This document shows, piece by piece, positions 28,688-37,032 of a stretch of 64,000 bases of DNA (positions within the stretch are counted from its first letter, which is position 1; each line of letters begins with the position of its first letter). The notes below the pieces were generated by a model. The model was not told where the DNA came from, did no database searches, and worked only from the letters and a program-made list of their open reading frames with translations. Position numbers and translations under genes: made by a program. This DNA comes from Saprospiraceae bacterium (GTDB lineage: Bacteria; Bacteroidota; Bacteroidia; Chitinophagales; Saprospiraceae): positions 62,001 to 126,000 of the forward strand of contig JADLHT010000043.1 of the NCBI GenBank assembly GCA_020848695.1. Direction: 5' to 3'.

Positions 28688-28724
28688 GCTTACTACTTAC
28701 AACATACCGCTTACTACTTACAAC
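28688..28724. repeat. Short tandem repeat, 21-base unit
   Basis: GCTTACTACTTACAAC occurs at 28688-28703 and again at 28709-28724, giving about 1.8 copies of a 21-base unit. It lies in the convergent spacer after thiL and touches the stop codon of the following minus-strand gene. Confidence 0.7.
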
Positions 28725-30364
28725 TATAATTCATAACTCCTACTTCTATTCACATTCATCCTAATACCCAATTGAATCCATGAATTTCGATTTTTAGTGA
28801 TAGAATTTTTTAAATTTCTTGTTGATAATTGAAGATCAATATAAAATCTTGGAAATAATTCATAGGATGTATTTAAAGAGAATAAAGCAACTCTTGTTTC
28901 TTCTCCCTGTAATGTCTTGTTATTATTGTCTTGTACTCGGCTTGCATTGGGTTTTAGAATGTTGCCGCCCCAATTGAGTGTGTCATTGTCGATTCCTTTG
29001 GCATAATATAGCGCTGAGAATTGGAGATTTAATTTAGAATTTATGTTATATGTTAATCTACCAATGCTTTCGTGAAAATTAGAACCTAATGGATGTGCTA
29101 AGGACTGATGATAATGTGAATAATTCGAAAGACTATCTGTATAAGAATAAGTGTAAGGCCTTACTGCGTTGAATTCATATTGCAGACTTAAGTTTTTTAT
29201 TCCTGCTAATTCTGGATAAATGAATCCAATCTGGAATCCATACTTGTTAGCCCACCATCCTTTGTTCTTAAATAATTGCCTGGTGACAAATTCATCCAGC
29301 ATGAATTGCCCATAGAGTCTGACTTTTTTTGCAAAATCTAAATGTGAATTTAATCCTATGAGTACATTGTCTGGACTTCCTACTGCTTGTTCTACTGCTC
29401 TGTATAGTATAATTGGATTCAGATATTGTAATTCGAAACTTTTTTTCCGATTAAAGATTACACACTCAAATATTCCAAGATTCCAGTTGGATGTGATATT
29501 GCAACTTAGAAAATGCGTTGCAGCATATTTCTTTTGTAAGAGTTGATCGCGATCATTGATAAATCTTGTCTCAGAAGATAATTCAGAAAAAATATTCTGA
29601 TAATTCCATCTTCCTAAATAGGTATTAATACGAAGATTCAGTTGAGGCGCACTAAAATCCGATAATAATAATGATCTAATTCCTTGACCGATAAAGTATC
29701 GACTATGCGCAAAAGCGATATCAATATGACTACTTGCTCTAAAATTTGCTCCTCCTTCTGCTATGAGATAATCATATCCATTGTTGATTTTGAAGAATTT
29801 GCTAGTATATGATTTAATGAATCCTCCACCAGGATAAGCTTTATTAAGAAGTGCATATTCATTAATATGCTCCAAAGGATTAACTTGATTCTCATAAATT
29901 TTGCTGAATAAAAATACTTTCTGATCTATGCCTGCTTTAAGCGAAACTCCTCTGGTATTTTGAAATAATGGATCAGAAGAGTTCTTTTGTCTGCCAATCT
30001 GAATATCAAGTAAAGGATCAATACAGAAATAATAATTCTTGTTATAATAAGAATAAGCATGTCCCGGAGATTTAAATAAATATTTTAAAAAACTTTTTGA
30101 CCTAAAATTTTTCAAACTGTCATCGGTCATCTGATAATACTCATAATTATCTCGCTGAAGGGACTCATTCTTATCATACTGTTTGAGGATTCTATGTTGA
30201 TAATAAGGTTTTAAGGAAGTATGTTGTGTAGTATTTTCATTAGATTGAAGTTCAAATTGTATAAGTTTTACGTAATTATTATCTGTAAGTTCAAGAATAT
30301 TTCCCTGTGCAATTAACTTATATTGTATGTTCAGGATAATTATAAAAATTAATAATTCTCTCAT
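28724..30364 (-). CDS. Outer membrane beta-barrel protein, RemB/Wzi-like
   Basis: A 546-residue exported protein (signal peptide ending IAQG) made of alternating strands rich in Tyr, Asn and Gly. Segments such as HSRYFIGQGIRSLLLSD, LNPIILYRAVEQAVGSPDN and the C-terminal RMNVNRSRSYEL resemble Bacteroidota gliding-motility RemB and capsule-assembly Wzi-type barrels. Its start overlaps the lpxK stop (ATGA), so it is translated with lpxK. A decayed copy of its C-terminus lies at 36926-37027. Barrel nature is likely; the RemB/Wzi label is tentative. Confidence 0.6.
   Translation of the reverse strand: MRELLIFIIILNIQYKLIAQGNILELTDNNYVKLIQFELQSNENTTQHTSLKPYYQHRILKQYDKNESLQRDNYEYYQMTDDSLKNFRSKSFLKYLFKSPGHAYSYYNKNYYFCIDPLLDIQIGRQKNSSDPLFQNTRGVSLKAGIDQKVFLFSKIYENQVNPLEHINEYALLNKAYPGGGFIKSYTSKFFKINNGYDYLIAEGGANFRASSHIDIAFAHSRYFIGQGIRSLLLSDFSAPQLNLRINTYLGRWNYQNIFSELSSETRFINDRDQLLQKKYAATHFLSCNITSNWNLGIFECVIFNRKKSFELQYLNPIILYRAVEQAVGSPDNVLIGLNSHLDFAKKVRLYGQFMLDEFVTRQLFKNKGWWANKYGFQIGFIYPELAGIKNLSLQYEFNAVRPYTYSYTDSLSNYSHYHQSLAHPLGSNFHESIGRLTYNINSKLNLQFSALYYAKGIDNDTLNWGGNILKPNASRVQDNNNKTLQGEETRVALFSLNTSYELFPRFYIDLQLSTRNLKNSITKNRNSWIQLGIRMNVNRSRSYEL
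28737..28770. repeat. Dispersed direct repeat, copy 1
   Basis: 34 bases near the 3' end of the barrel protein gene that recur at 36951-36984 with 32 of 34 identical and in the same orientation, 8.2 kb apart. The second copy is part of a gene relic. Confidence 0.75.
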
Positions 30365-31362
30365 GATTTAAACTCTAACAATGAATTCTTGATAGTATCA
30401 ATAAACCTGTCTCTTTCATAAAATTCAATTTCGATAGGTATGCAATATACAGGTACCTGTGCTTCTTCAAACAAATGTCTGAATAGCCTTAATCTTGTGG
30501 CATCTTTTTCTGTTGTTAAGATAATCTTGTTATGATGAGTAATGCTTTTATACTTTACAATGATTTTTTGAATTTCATCTGTGCTGAAGTAATGATGATC
30601 TTCGTAAGAATAATCTGTTAGCGATGCAACTTTGGGGAAAATATAGTCTGAAAGATAATCCGATTGTGCAATTGCAGAAACCAGAATAACATGTGTGGAC
30701 TCTGTAAGAATATAATTTTTGGACGGATCAAATACGTGATAAGGAACTCCGTAATGGATATAGGAAAAAAACAGCAGTTGACTTTTGCTCAATTTTAAGG
30801 ATTTTCTCCACTTGAAGACTTCTGATTCATCTGGCTCAATGCTACATTTGGTTACGACTACGATTTGAGCACGGCGGTGACCAAATCTCCACTCTCTCAG
30901 TCTTCCACTTGGAAGAAGATAATCTTTAGAGAAAGGATTGTTATACTCGGTAAGGAGGATATTGAGAAATGGTTTAACGGAAAGGTGTTGAAATGCATCA
31001 TCTAAAATTACAAGTTGAATTTCCGGATGATCTTTAATTAATTGTGGTATTCCGATAGCTCTATTCTTATTGACCGCAACCGGTATTTCAGGAAATTTTA
31101 ATTTAATCTGAAGAGGTTCATCTCCAACCTCTGTTGCTGAATGCTGAGTGCTTACATCTATATGTCCAAATGTTTTGCGTCGATATCCTCTGCTTAATAC
31201 ACCGACTTGGATATATTCTTTAAGATTTCTGATGAGGTATTCTACATGAGGAGATTTTCCGGTTCCACCTACAGATAAATTGCCTATCGAGATGACAGGA
31301 ATATTGAATGAAAATGATTTGGATATTCCGGATAAATATTGCGCCTGATACAAACTGACCAT
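30361..31362 (-). CDS. lpxK: Tetraacyldisaccharide 4'-kinase (start uncertain)
   Basis: Phosphorylates the lipid A precursor at the inner membrane. From ATG 31362 it is 333 residues, with the P-loop as VISIGNLSVGGTGKSPH at about 25-39, then LSRGYRRKTFG, GDEPLQIK and LDDAFQHL. The family's N-terminal membrane helix, however, is encoded upstream of this ATG: codons 31363-31398 read LLSPFSFIYGL, exactly the expected sequence, and the frame is open to a stop at 31429. No ATG, GTG or TTG lies there, so the true start is probably ATT (31396-31398 or 31402-31404) or CTG. Overlaps the next gene by four bases. Confidence 0.93.
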   Translation of the reverse strand: MVSLYQAQYLSGISKSFSFNIPVISIGNLSVGGTGKSPHVEYLIRNLKEYIQVGVLSRGYRRKTFGHIDVSTQHSATEVGDEPLQIKLKFPEIPVAVNKNRAIGIPQLIKDHPEIQLVILDDAFQHLSVKPFLNILLTEYNNPFSKDYLLPSGRLREWRFGHRRAQIVVVTKCSIEPDESEVFKWRKSLKLSKSQLLFFSYIHYGVPYHVFDPSKNYILTESTHVILVSAIAQSDYLSDYIFPKVASLTDYSYEDHHYFSTDEIQKIIVKYKSITHHNKIILTTEKDATRLRLFRHLFEEAQVPVYCIPIEIEFYERDRFIDTIKNSLLEFKS

Positions 31363-31800
31363 TAGGCCATAGATGAAAGAAAATGGGCTCAGTAAAATTT
31401 GAATGAAACGAGTCAGAAAAAGATAATTTTAGGTGTAAAGGTAGAATAGAATGATGAACTGCGTGTAATTGAAGTTTTTAAAACTAATCATCTGCCAATG
31501 AATTAGCACAGGTTATCATGCAACTCCGATTTGATTTCATTTTACTCCTTTAACCCTATTTTTACAGTTAAGTTTCTATTACGAGCCAAAATTCCTTCAA
31601 ATATGCACTTTCTCATGCCAATTTTTGTGGTTCCTTCACTTGCCTTGTTGTCGCAAGCCATTCTGCTTTGCGAATACCGTTCAGTCCTCCTCAACATTAA
31701 GATGACTATATCTGAGGTAAGAATATATTGTGAGAACTTGATTTTATTTGATTTTTAAGGCTCACTACAAAACTCAACTCTAAAATTTAGGATTAAGAGT

Positions 31801-31828
31801 TTTCCCTGAATTTATTTTTTCAGGGAAA
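31801..31828. repeat. Perfect 10-bp inverted repeat
   Basis: TTTCCCTGAA (31801-31810), an AT-only 8-base loop, then TTCAGGGAAA (31819-31828). No T-run on either side, so an intrinsic terminator is unlikely; an operator or transposon-end relic is possible. Confidence 0.5.
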
Positions 31829-31857
31829 TTGCTGAGTTAAGTCGGAATAGAATGTTA

Positions 31858-31865
31858 TATCTTTG
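31858..31865 (+). promoter_or_regulatory. Possible -7 box upstream of the M43 protease
   Basis: TATCTTTG matches TAnnTTTG; a TTG lies 26 bases upstream, wider than usual. It would give a leader of about 100 bases before ATG 31970. Confidence 0.3.
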
Positions 31866-32031
31866 AAAGATCGCTGGATGAAATTCAAAGCGCGAGGTAT
31901 GCAATTCCTGTTTCAAATTTATATTAATAACAAGTGTATTTTTTTTATTCATAAATAAATTTTTAAATTATGTTTTCAATTCATTCATTCCCCTTAAGAC
32001 TTAAGAATCAGATCTTAAGCATCAGAAAGTC

Positions 32032-32047
32032 ATATATATATATATAT
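32032..32047 (+). repeat. (AT)8 tract at the protease start
   Basis: Eight uninterrupted AT dinucleotides run directly into the ATG at 32046. An upstream frame opened by ATG 31970 encodes a basic segment (RLKNQILSIRKS) and enters the tract out of frame with the protease. Adding one AT unit, or removing two, would fuse the two frames and produce a signal-peptide-like N-terminus. Such tracts are prone to slippage. Confidence 0.6.
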
Positions 32048-35000
32048 GATAAGTTTAATATGTTCACAAAATGTAAGATCTCAATGCCTAACTGGTGCAC
32101 TACCTTGTCCCGATCCTATTCCAGGAATTCCATGTGGAACTACTTCTCCAGAAGCAGTTGATGTTAGGGTTTATTTACATTTTATAAGAGCTACTGATTG
32201 TAGTGGAGGGTTAACTTCTACACAGATTGCTACATTAAAATCTTATTTAACTAATTCATTAGGAGCTGTGAACATTAATTTACAATTTCCGACTTGCAAC
32301 TTAGATATTTGTGATAATTCAGTTACATATGATAATATACCTAATTATTACACTACCCATTCTATTCCAGATGGAATAAATGCCTACATTTTTAATACTA
32401 ATGGAGGCGGTTTTGCTAATGGAATTCCAAGTAGAGATTGTTATGCACCAGGACTTGATCCAAGAACAGTAGCCCATGAGATTGGGCATTGTTTAGGATT
32501 AAGGCATACACATGAATGTTGCGGCGGCAATGAATGTGTGTCTCGTACACACAGCACTGCAACTGATGCAGGAGACTTAGTTTGTGATACTGAAGCTGAC
32601 CCGCACAATGGAGTATCAGATTGTTCAAAATCTGCTTCCTTGTTTGACAATGTACCAGGTCATCATACTGAATGCGGATTAATAAACACTTGTTCAGGAT
32701 TAGAATACAATCCACCTATTAATAATATAATGAGTTACTATGATAACTGTAATTCTATATTCACTCAAGGTCAAGCTGCAAGAATGAAGCTAAACTTAGC
32801 TAACTCAATAATTTCATCTTCAACAGGTACTGGAAATGAAGAAGTAAAGGTTAGTACTACCTGGACTACTGATAGAATTATTGATAACAACTTACTCATT
32901 AGAGCTGGTGTAATTCTTACTGTTAAAGCCAAAGTAATGATGGCAACGAGTAGAAAAATTATTGTTGAAGGTGGAGCTACTTTAGTTGTCGATGGTGGTA
33001 CTTTAACTGTTGGAAATACGAAGAATATTTGTCAAACAATAACTCAAGATACTAGACCATTTTGGAAAGGTGTTGAAGTTGGTAAGAATGGTGGAAGAGG
33101 ATTTGTTTACTTTATGAATGGTGGAATTTTAGAGCATTCCTATTCTGGCTTATTTAATTCTAATGGCGGACTTGCTTTTGTTAATGCTGGAACCAATTCT
33201 AAATTTTTAAATAATAGAACTGCAGTTGATATGAATGGAAACCGAGTCTTTGATACTTATCTTCATTTCGGTGACTGTCAATTCACTCTTAATACTAATT
33301 ACAAAGGCTCTGATCTCTTCCATCAAATTATTTTAGGTGGCGGAAAAGCAAGCTTTAGTACTTGTAATATTGAAAACAATACTACCTTTCGTACAAATGA
33401 AATATGTGCTATTACCGAAATTGGTACAAGATTGATTATGCTGAACTGTCCAAAAATTAGTGGATATTATTATGGTGTTAGAGCATTTGGAAATACTAGT
33501 ACATACTATATTGCTAATAATTTATTTGAGAATTTTAAAGTTGGCATACTAAGTGAAGCGGTTAATAATTTTGCGCTTACTAATAATGACTTTAAGTGTG
33601 GTCCTTATGGATCTAGCTCAGTTAGTACTGGTTTGATTTTAAGCACCGCTACTGGTTTTATAATCGAAAAGAATGACTTTACTAATGTTAACACAGGACC
33701 TTTTAGCACTGGAATTGAGCTTAAATTTACCAATAATGATGATGACAATTATATTTCTTCTGATAATACATTTACTGGTCTTAAGCTTGGGATTAACTGT
33801 ACGACCTTTACAAGTAATAATAAGTTGTTTGTAACTTGTAATGATTTTATAAATTGTAGAGAAGATATTAGAATTGAATCTAACACTAGATTAGCAAGTA
33901 TCCAACAATTCTATGATCAACCAGCAGGTAATACATTTACTACTCCAGCACAGACTACAAATTTCTTTAATGGAAATTCAAGAATAATAGAATATAGATA
34001 TAATGATCTTCAAACCAATTCAGAGCCTCTAGTATTTACAAATATTTCAAAGGTTAATCAACCAAAAACTGGTCCAAGATGTTTTGTTCAACCCATTGAT
34101 CCAACGGATGGAGATGAACAACTTAAAGACAATATTTATAATCAATTAATCTCAAATAAGACTGGCTTAGAAGCTAATCTGAATAATCTTCTTGATGATG
34201 GCCAGACAGCACAATTATATACATCAATTCAGAATGCAAATTCTTCAACATCAAGTACTGTCTATTCTAACGTGTCTCAATGGTCACCGAATGTATCTTC
34301 TAAACTTGTAATGGCTATCTGGAATAAAACGACAGAGTTTAGTGCTCAACAGAGATATGATTTAGTAGTTGCCAATCCATTAGTTCTTTTGGAATATGAT
34401 GTTTTAGATATAATTAGTATTCCGATTGATGGGATTACAGAGACGATGAGAAATACTCTTCTTGGATTATCTACTCCACAATCAGGTGCAAGATATAATT
34501 TATTAATGCAGATTGAATCGAATAGAACCAATCTGGATAACCTAATTAAAAGAATGATAAATTTTCATCTTTACAATGATAATGACAACCTTAGTTTAAG
34601 CCTTAAATGGATTAATAGATCTTCTAGTTTAATTGTAAAGATGGATGCTGCATTATTAAGCCTGTATTCTGACAATGTAAGTCAGTATAACATCTTAGTA
34701 TCTTGTATTCAACAGATTGGAAGCACTACTTCAGATCCAGAAGTTCAAGCTGAAGTTAACGAATTTCTTGAACTAGTTAGTTTTTTACAAGGAGTATATT
34801 CTTCGAATAAATATATTGGAAATCTGAATTTAACAGAGCAGCAAGTATTGTTAAATTTTGCAGAATCAGATACTAAATATGCGAATAAAATTGCATCAAA
34901 TATCTTCTATTTTTATTATAATATTATTGCTAATAATCAATATTTAAAGAAATCAAATAATGATAAAGTAATTCCGAGTTATCAACCATTGTCAAAGCTT

Positions 35001-35285
35001 GAAATTATTAATAAAGAAAATTATTTTGATAATCAATATCTGATTTATCCAAACCCTGTTAGAGATGAATTGACTATTAGGAATCTAAGAATAGCAAATA
35101 CCAGCTATCAATCCTTAATTGAAATAGTTGATTTAAATGGAAGGGTAATATTGTCAAATAAGGTTAATAGTTTAGATCCAATCTTACAAATAAATACTTC
35201 AGAATTAATGAAAGGTGCTTATTTTATTCGTATTAAAGAAAATGAAAATAAAAATAAAAAAGTAATAGGACGAATTATTAAGTAA
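32046..35285 (+). CDS. Pappalysin-like M43 zinc metalloprotease with beta-helix and T9SS type A sorting domain
   Basis: A 1079-residue protein. The N-terminal protease domain has the zinc motif HEIGHCLGLRH (144-154) with the third His, paired cysteines, and the Met-turn NIMSYYD (227-233), typical of M43. Residues about 280-650 show parallel beta-helix-like repeats (NNxF, xGI/V patterns), 690-980 are helical, and a T9SS sorting domain follows (LIYPNPVRDELTI from about 998). From ATG 32046 there is no full signal peptide: MISLICSQNVRSQ looks like only the end of one. The missing part may be encoded out of frame upstream across the (AT)8 tract. Likely an exported protease; substrate unknown. Confidence 0.85.
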   Translation: MISLICSQNVRSQCLTGALPCPDPIPGIPCGTTSPEAVDVRVYLHFIRATDCSGGLTSTQIATLKSYLTNSLGAVNINLQFPTCNLDICDNSVTYDNIPNYYTTHSIPDGINAYIFNTNGGGFANGIPSRDCYAPGLDPRTVAHEIGHCLGLRHTHECCGGNECVSRTHSTATDAGDLVCDTEADPHNGVSDCSKSASLFDNVPGHHTECGLINTCSGLEYNPPINNIMSYYDNCNSIFTQGQAARMKLNLANSIISSSTGTGNEEVKVSTTWTTDRIIDNNLLIRAGVILTVKAKVMMATSRKIIVEGGATLVVDGGTLTVGNTKNICQTITQDTRPFWKGVEVGKNGGRGFVYFMNGGILEHSYSGLFNSNGGLAFVNAGTNSKFLNNRTAVDMNGNRVFDTYLHFGDCQFTLNTNYKGSDLFHQIILGGGKASFSTCNIENNTTFRTNEICAITEIGTRLIMLNCPKISGYYYGVRAFGNTSTYYIANNLFENFKVGILSEAVNNFALTNNDFKCGPYGSSSVSTGLILSTATGFIIEKNDFTNVNTGPFSTGIELKFTNNDDDNYISSDNTFTGLKLGINCTTFTSNNKLFVTCNDFINCREDIRIESNTRLASIQQFYDQPAGNTFTTPAQTTNFFNGNSRIIEYRYNDLQTNSEPLVFTNISKVNQPKTGPRCFVQPIDPTDGDEQLKDNIYNQLISNKTGLEANLNNLLDDGQTAQLYTSIQNANSSTSSTVYSNVSQWSPNVSSKLVMAIWNKTTEFSAQQRYDLVVANPLVLLEYDVLDIISIPIDGITETMRNTLLGLSTPQSGARYNLLMQIESNRTNLDNLIKRMINFHLYNDNDNLSLSLKWINRSSSLIVKMDAALLSLYSDNVSQYNILVSCIQQIGSTTSDPEVQAEVNEFLELVSFLQGVYSSNKYIGNLNLTEQQVLLNFAESDTKYANKIASNIFYFYYNIIANNQYLKKSNNDKVIPSYQPLSKLEIINKENYFDNQYLIYPNPVRDELTIRNLRIANTSYQSLIEIVDLNGRVILSNKVNSLDPILQINTSELMKGAYFIRIKENENKNKKVIGRIIK

Positions 35286-35310
35286 AAAACAATTTAAATT
35301 CAATTAAAAA

Positions 35311-35357
35311 GCAGTTGCATAATTATCTACTGAAGTTTATGCAACTGCATCTTTTAT
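35311..35357 (+). terminator. Intrinsic terminator after the M43 protease
   Basis: Perfect 12-bp stem GCAGTTGCATAA (35311-35322) with TTATGCAACTGC (35337-35348), 14-base loop, followed by the T-rich ATCTTTTATT. An A-run precedes the stem. It sits 26 bases after the protease stop and before the next gene at 35369. Confidence 0.7.
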
Positions 35358-35368
35358 TATAAGATTTT

Positions 35369-36925
35369 ATGAAGATTTCAATTACAATATTACTCTATTC
35401 AATTAGTTTATTAATATTCAGCCAAGATAGGACAAGATTTAGTAAAAGGTATTTAGCTCCATTTTATCAATACGAATTTAATAATGTATTGGCTACAGAC
35501 AGTTGTTATTGGATTACTGGTTGGGGGACTGACACTATTATGCCTTACCATTGGACAGCAGTTATCAATAAAGTTGATCTGACTGGCCAATTATTATTGA
35601 AGAAAGAACTTAGAGCTAACAGAATAGATTTCGGTTGGCCAGATGGAATTTATTATCATTCTAATAAGATTTATTCTTTATATCTTCAACCTTATGATAG
35701 TGCAAGACTAGTATCTTATGACATACTTAAGGATTCAATATATTTATTCCGTTCATTTGGACCCTTGGAAGATTCTCAATACTTATTTAGACCTAAACTA
35801 TTTCGAAATAATAAAGGTGAAACTTATATAACTTGGTCTTCAAATATTAACTCTGGTAAAAAATATAAAATGGAAGTATATCTGGTTAAGTTAGATAGCT
35901 TAGGTAATGAATTACTGAATAAAAGAATCACTTTCAATGATCGGTGGTTTGTTATTGGCGGAATAAAAGAAAGTAATGATTCTAATATTATCCTTCATGG
36001 ATTATTAGATCTAGAATATTATATAAAGAACAATGATGAATCCAAACGAGATTTCATCCTTGTACTTAATAATAAAGGAGATAGCCTTACTAGCATTATT
36101 TATAGGAATAGTATGAATGCAGGTATTAGTGACCTTATTGTATTAGAAGATAGAAGCTACATTATTGCAACTTCAATATTGTCTCATAAAGGAAGTATTA
36201 CTGGACTTCCAGCCATTATTAGAATGAATACAAGAGGAAGGTTAATATGGAGTATAATTCCTGATTCGGCGTTTTTAAGCAGCTATTGGTTCACTGATAA
36301 GAGCAATATGTTAAAGTTGTTGAAAGTCAATGAGAATAATTATACTTCAATGGGAAATATGGAATTAAAAGACTCAAATAATCCAGACAGAGGATCTGGA
36401 AATGTAAGAATTGTATTGTTAAATTTTGATTCCCTTGGCAAAGTTCATTGGCAGAGAATTTATTCCATGGATAGTGCAAGTAATTTGTTTCACGCATTTG
36501 ACTTCAAGAGAACCATTGATGGAGGATATATCATCTGTGGTTCTGGGGACTCCATTACTCCTGCAATTACACTTGTCAATGCAGCTATATTAATTAAGAC
36601 TGATTCGTTTGGCTGTGTTGTGCCTGATTGTCATAATTTAGTGGACGTTAATGATATTACAGAAGGCAAGCACAAAGCATTTGAGATTTATCCTAATCCA
36701 TTTATCGGAAATAGATTATATGTTCTATCAAGAATAAGTTCAGCTCAGAATTATCGTATTCAATTTTTTAATATGATGGGTCAACAAATTCATTCAACCT
36801 CAATTCAGGTTCAAGCAGGTATGCAATATATTATTAATAGACCTGACAATGTATTGCCGGGAAAATATATCTTACAGATTATAGGCAAGGAGTTTAGTCA
36901 GAGTGAGAAGATAATTTTTGAATGA
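35369..36925 (+). CDS. Secreted protein with T9SS type A sorting domain
   Basis: A 518-residue protein with a signal peptide (ITILLYSISLLIFSQ). The body consists of repeated strand-rich units with recurring VNKVD, VKLDSLGN and LNNKGDSL segments, as in beta-propeller proteins of the Bacteroidota T9SS cargo type, and the C-terminus is a sorting domain (FEIYPNPFIGNRLYV, LPGKYILQI, SEKIIFE). I do not recognise an enzymatic motif. It lies in the accessory secreted block between the metalloprotease and the tandem paralogs. Possibly a structural or binding surface protein. Confidence 0.8.
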   Translation: MKISITILLYSISLLIFSQDRTRFSKRYLAPFYQYEFNNVLATDSCYWITGWGTDTIMPYHWTAVINKVDLTGQLLLKKELRANRIDFGWPDGIYYHSNKIYSLYLQPYDSARLVSYDILKDSIYLFRSFGPLEDSQYLFRPKLFRNNKGETYITWSSNINSGKKYKMEVYLVKLDSLGNELLNKRITFNDRWFVIGGIKESNDSNIILHGLLDLEYYIKNNDESKRDFILVLNNKGDSLTSIIYRNSMNAGISDLIVLEDRSYIIATSILSHKGSITGLPAIIRMNTRGRLIWSIIPDSAFLSSYWFTDKSNMLKLLKVNENNYTSMGNMELKDSNNPDRGSGNVRIVLLNFDSLGKVHWQRIYSMDSASNLFHAFDFKRTIDGGYIICGSGDSITPAITLVNAAILIKTDSFGCVVPDCHNLVDVNDITEGKHKAFEIYPNPFIGNRLYVLSRISSAQNYRIQFFNMMGQQIHSTSIQVQAGMQYIINRPDNVLPGKYILQIIGKEFSQSEKIIFE

Positions 36926-37027
36926 TTACCAACTTAATTTTAGCTCATGCCTCCTACTTCTATTCACATACATCCTAACACCCAGTGGAGCCCAAAAATT
37001 CAAATTATTAGTTTTTATCAAATTTAT
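36926..37027 (-). pseudogene. Relic of the C-terminus of a RemB/Wzi-like barrel protein
   Basis: Read on the minus strand, this segment encodes LGVRMYVNRSRRHEL, matching LGIRMNVNRSRSYEL at the end of the protein at 28724-30364; upstream residues (NLIKTNNLNFW against NLKNSITKNRNSW) also align, with a gap. The original stop is lost and the frame runs six codons further. The upstream side is overwritten by the start of the next plus-strand gene. It is the remaining tail of a lost paralog. Confidence 0.75.
36951..36984. repeat. Dispersed direct repeat, copy 2
   Basis: Matches 28737-28770 at 32 of 34 positions, same orientation. It is the best conserved part of the barrel-gene relic. Confidence 0.75.
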
Positions 37028-37032
37028 TAAGA

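Larger units (their letters stand above)
31363..31969. other. 607-base spacer before the accessory secreted block
   Basis: The left end holds the upstream codons of lpxK (to about 31404). The rest shows no convincing gene; frames of 50-75 codons exist on both strands but have no recognisable features. A perfect inverted repeat TTTCCCTGAA/TTCAGGGAAA spans 31801-31828 with an 8-base loop and no T-run after it. A -7-like box lies at 31858-31865. It may be old, decayed sequence at the edge of an acquired block. Confidence 0.4.

Noticed and set aside
31531..31758. 75-codon plus-strand frame in the spacer before the M43 protease
   Set aside because: No recognisable motif, no good upstream signal, and an equally plausible 51-codon frame runs on the other strand; likely chance.
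32441..32715. Minus-strand frames inside the M43 protease catalytic domain
   Set aside because: They are reverse-strand shadows of the HExxH region; Cys/His richness comes from the real gene's codons.
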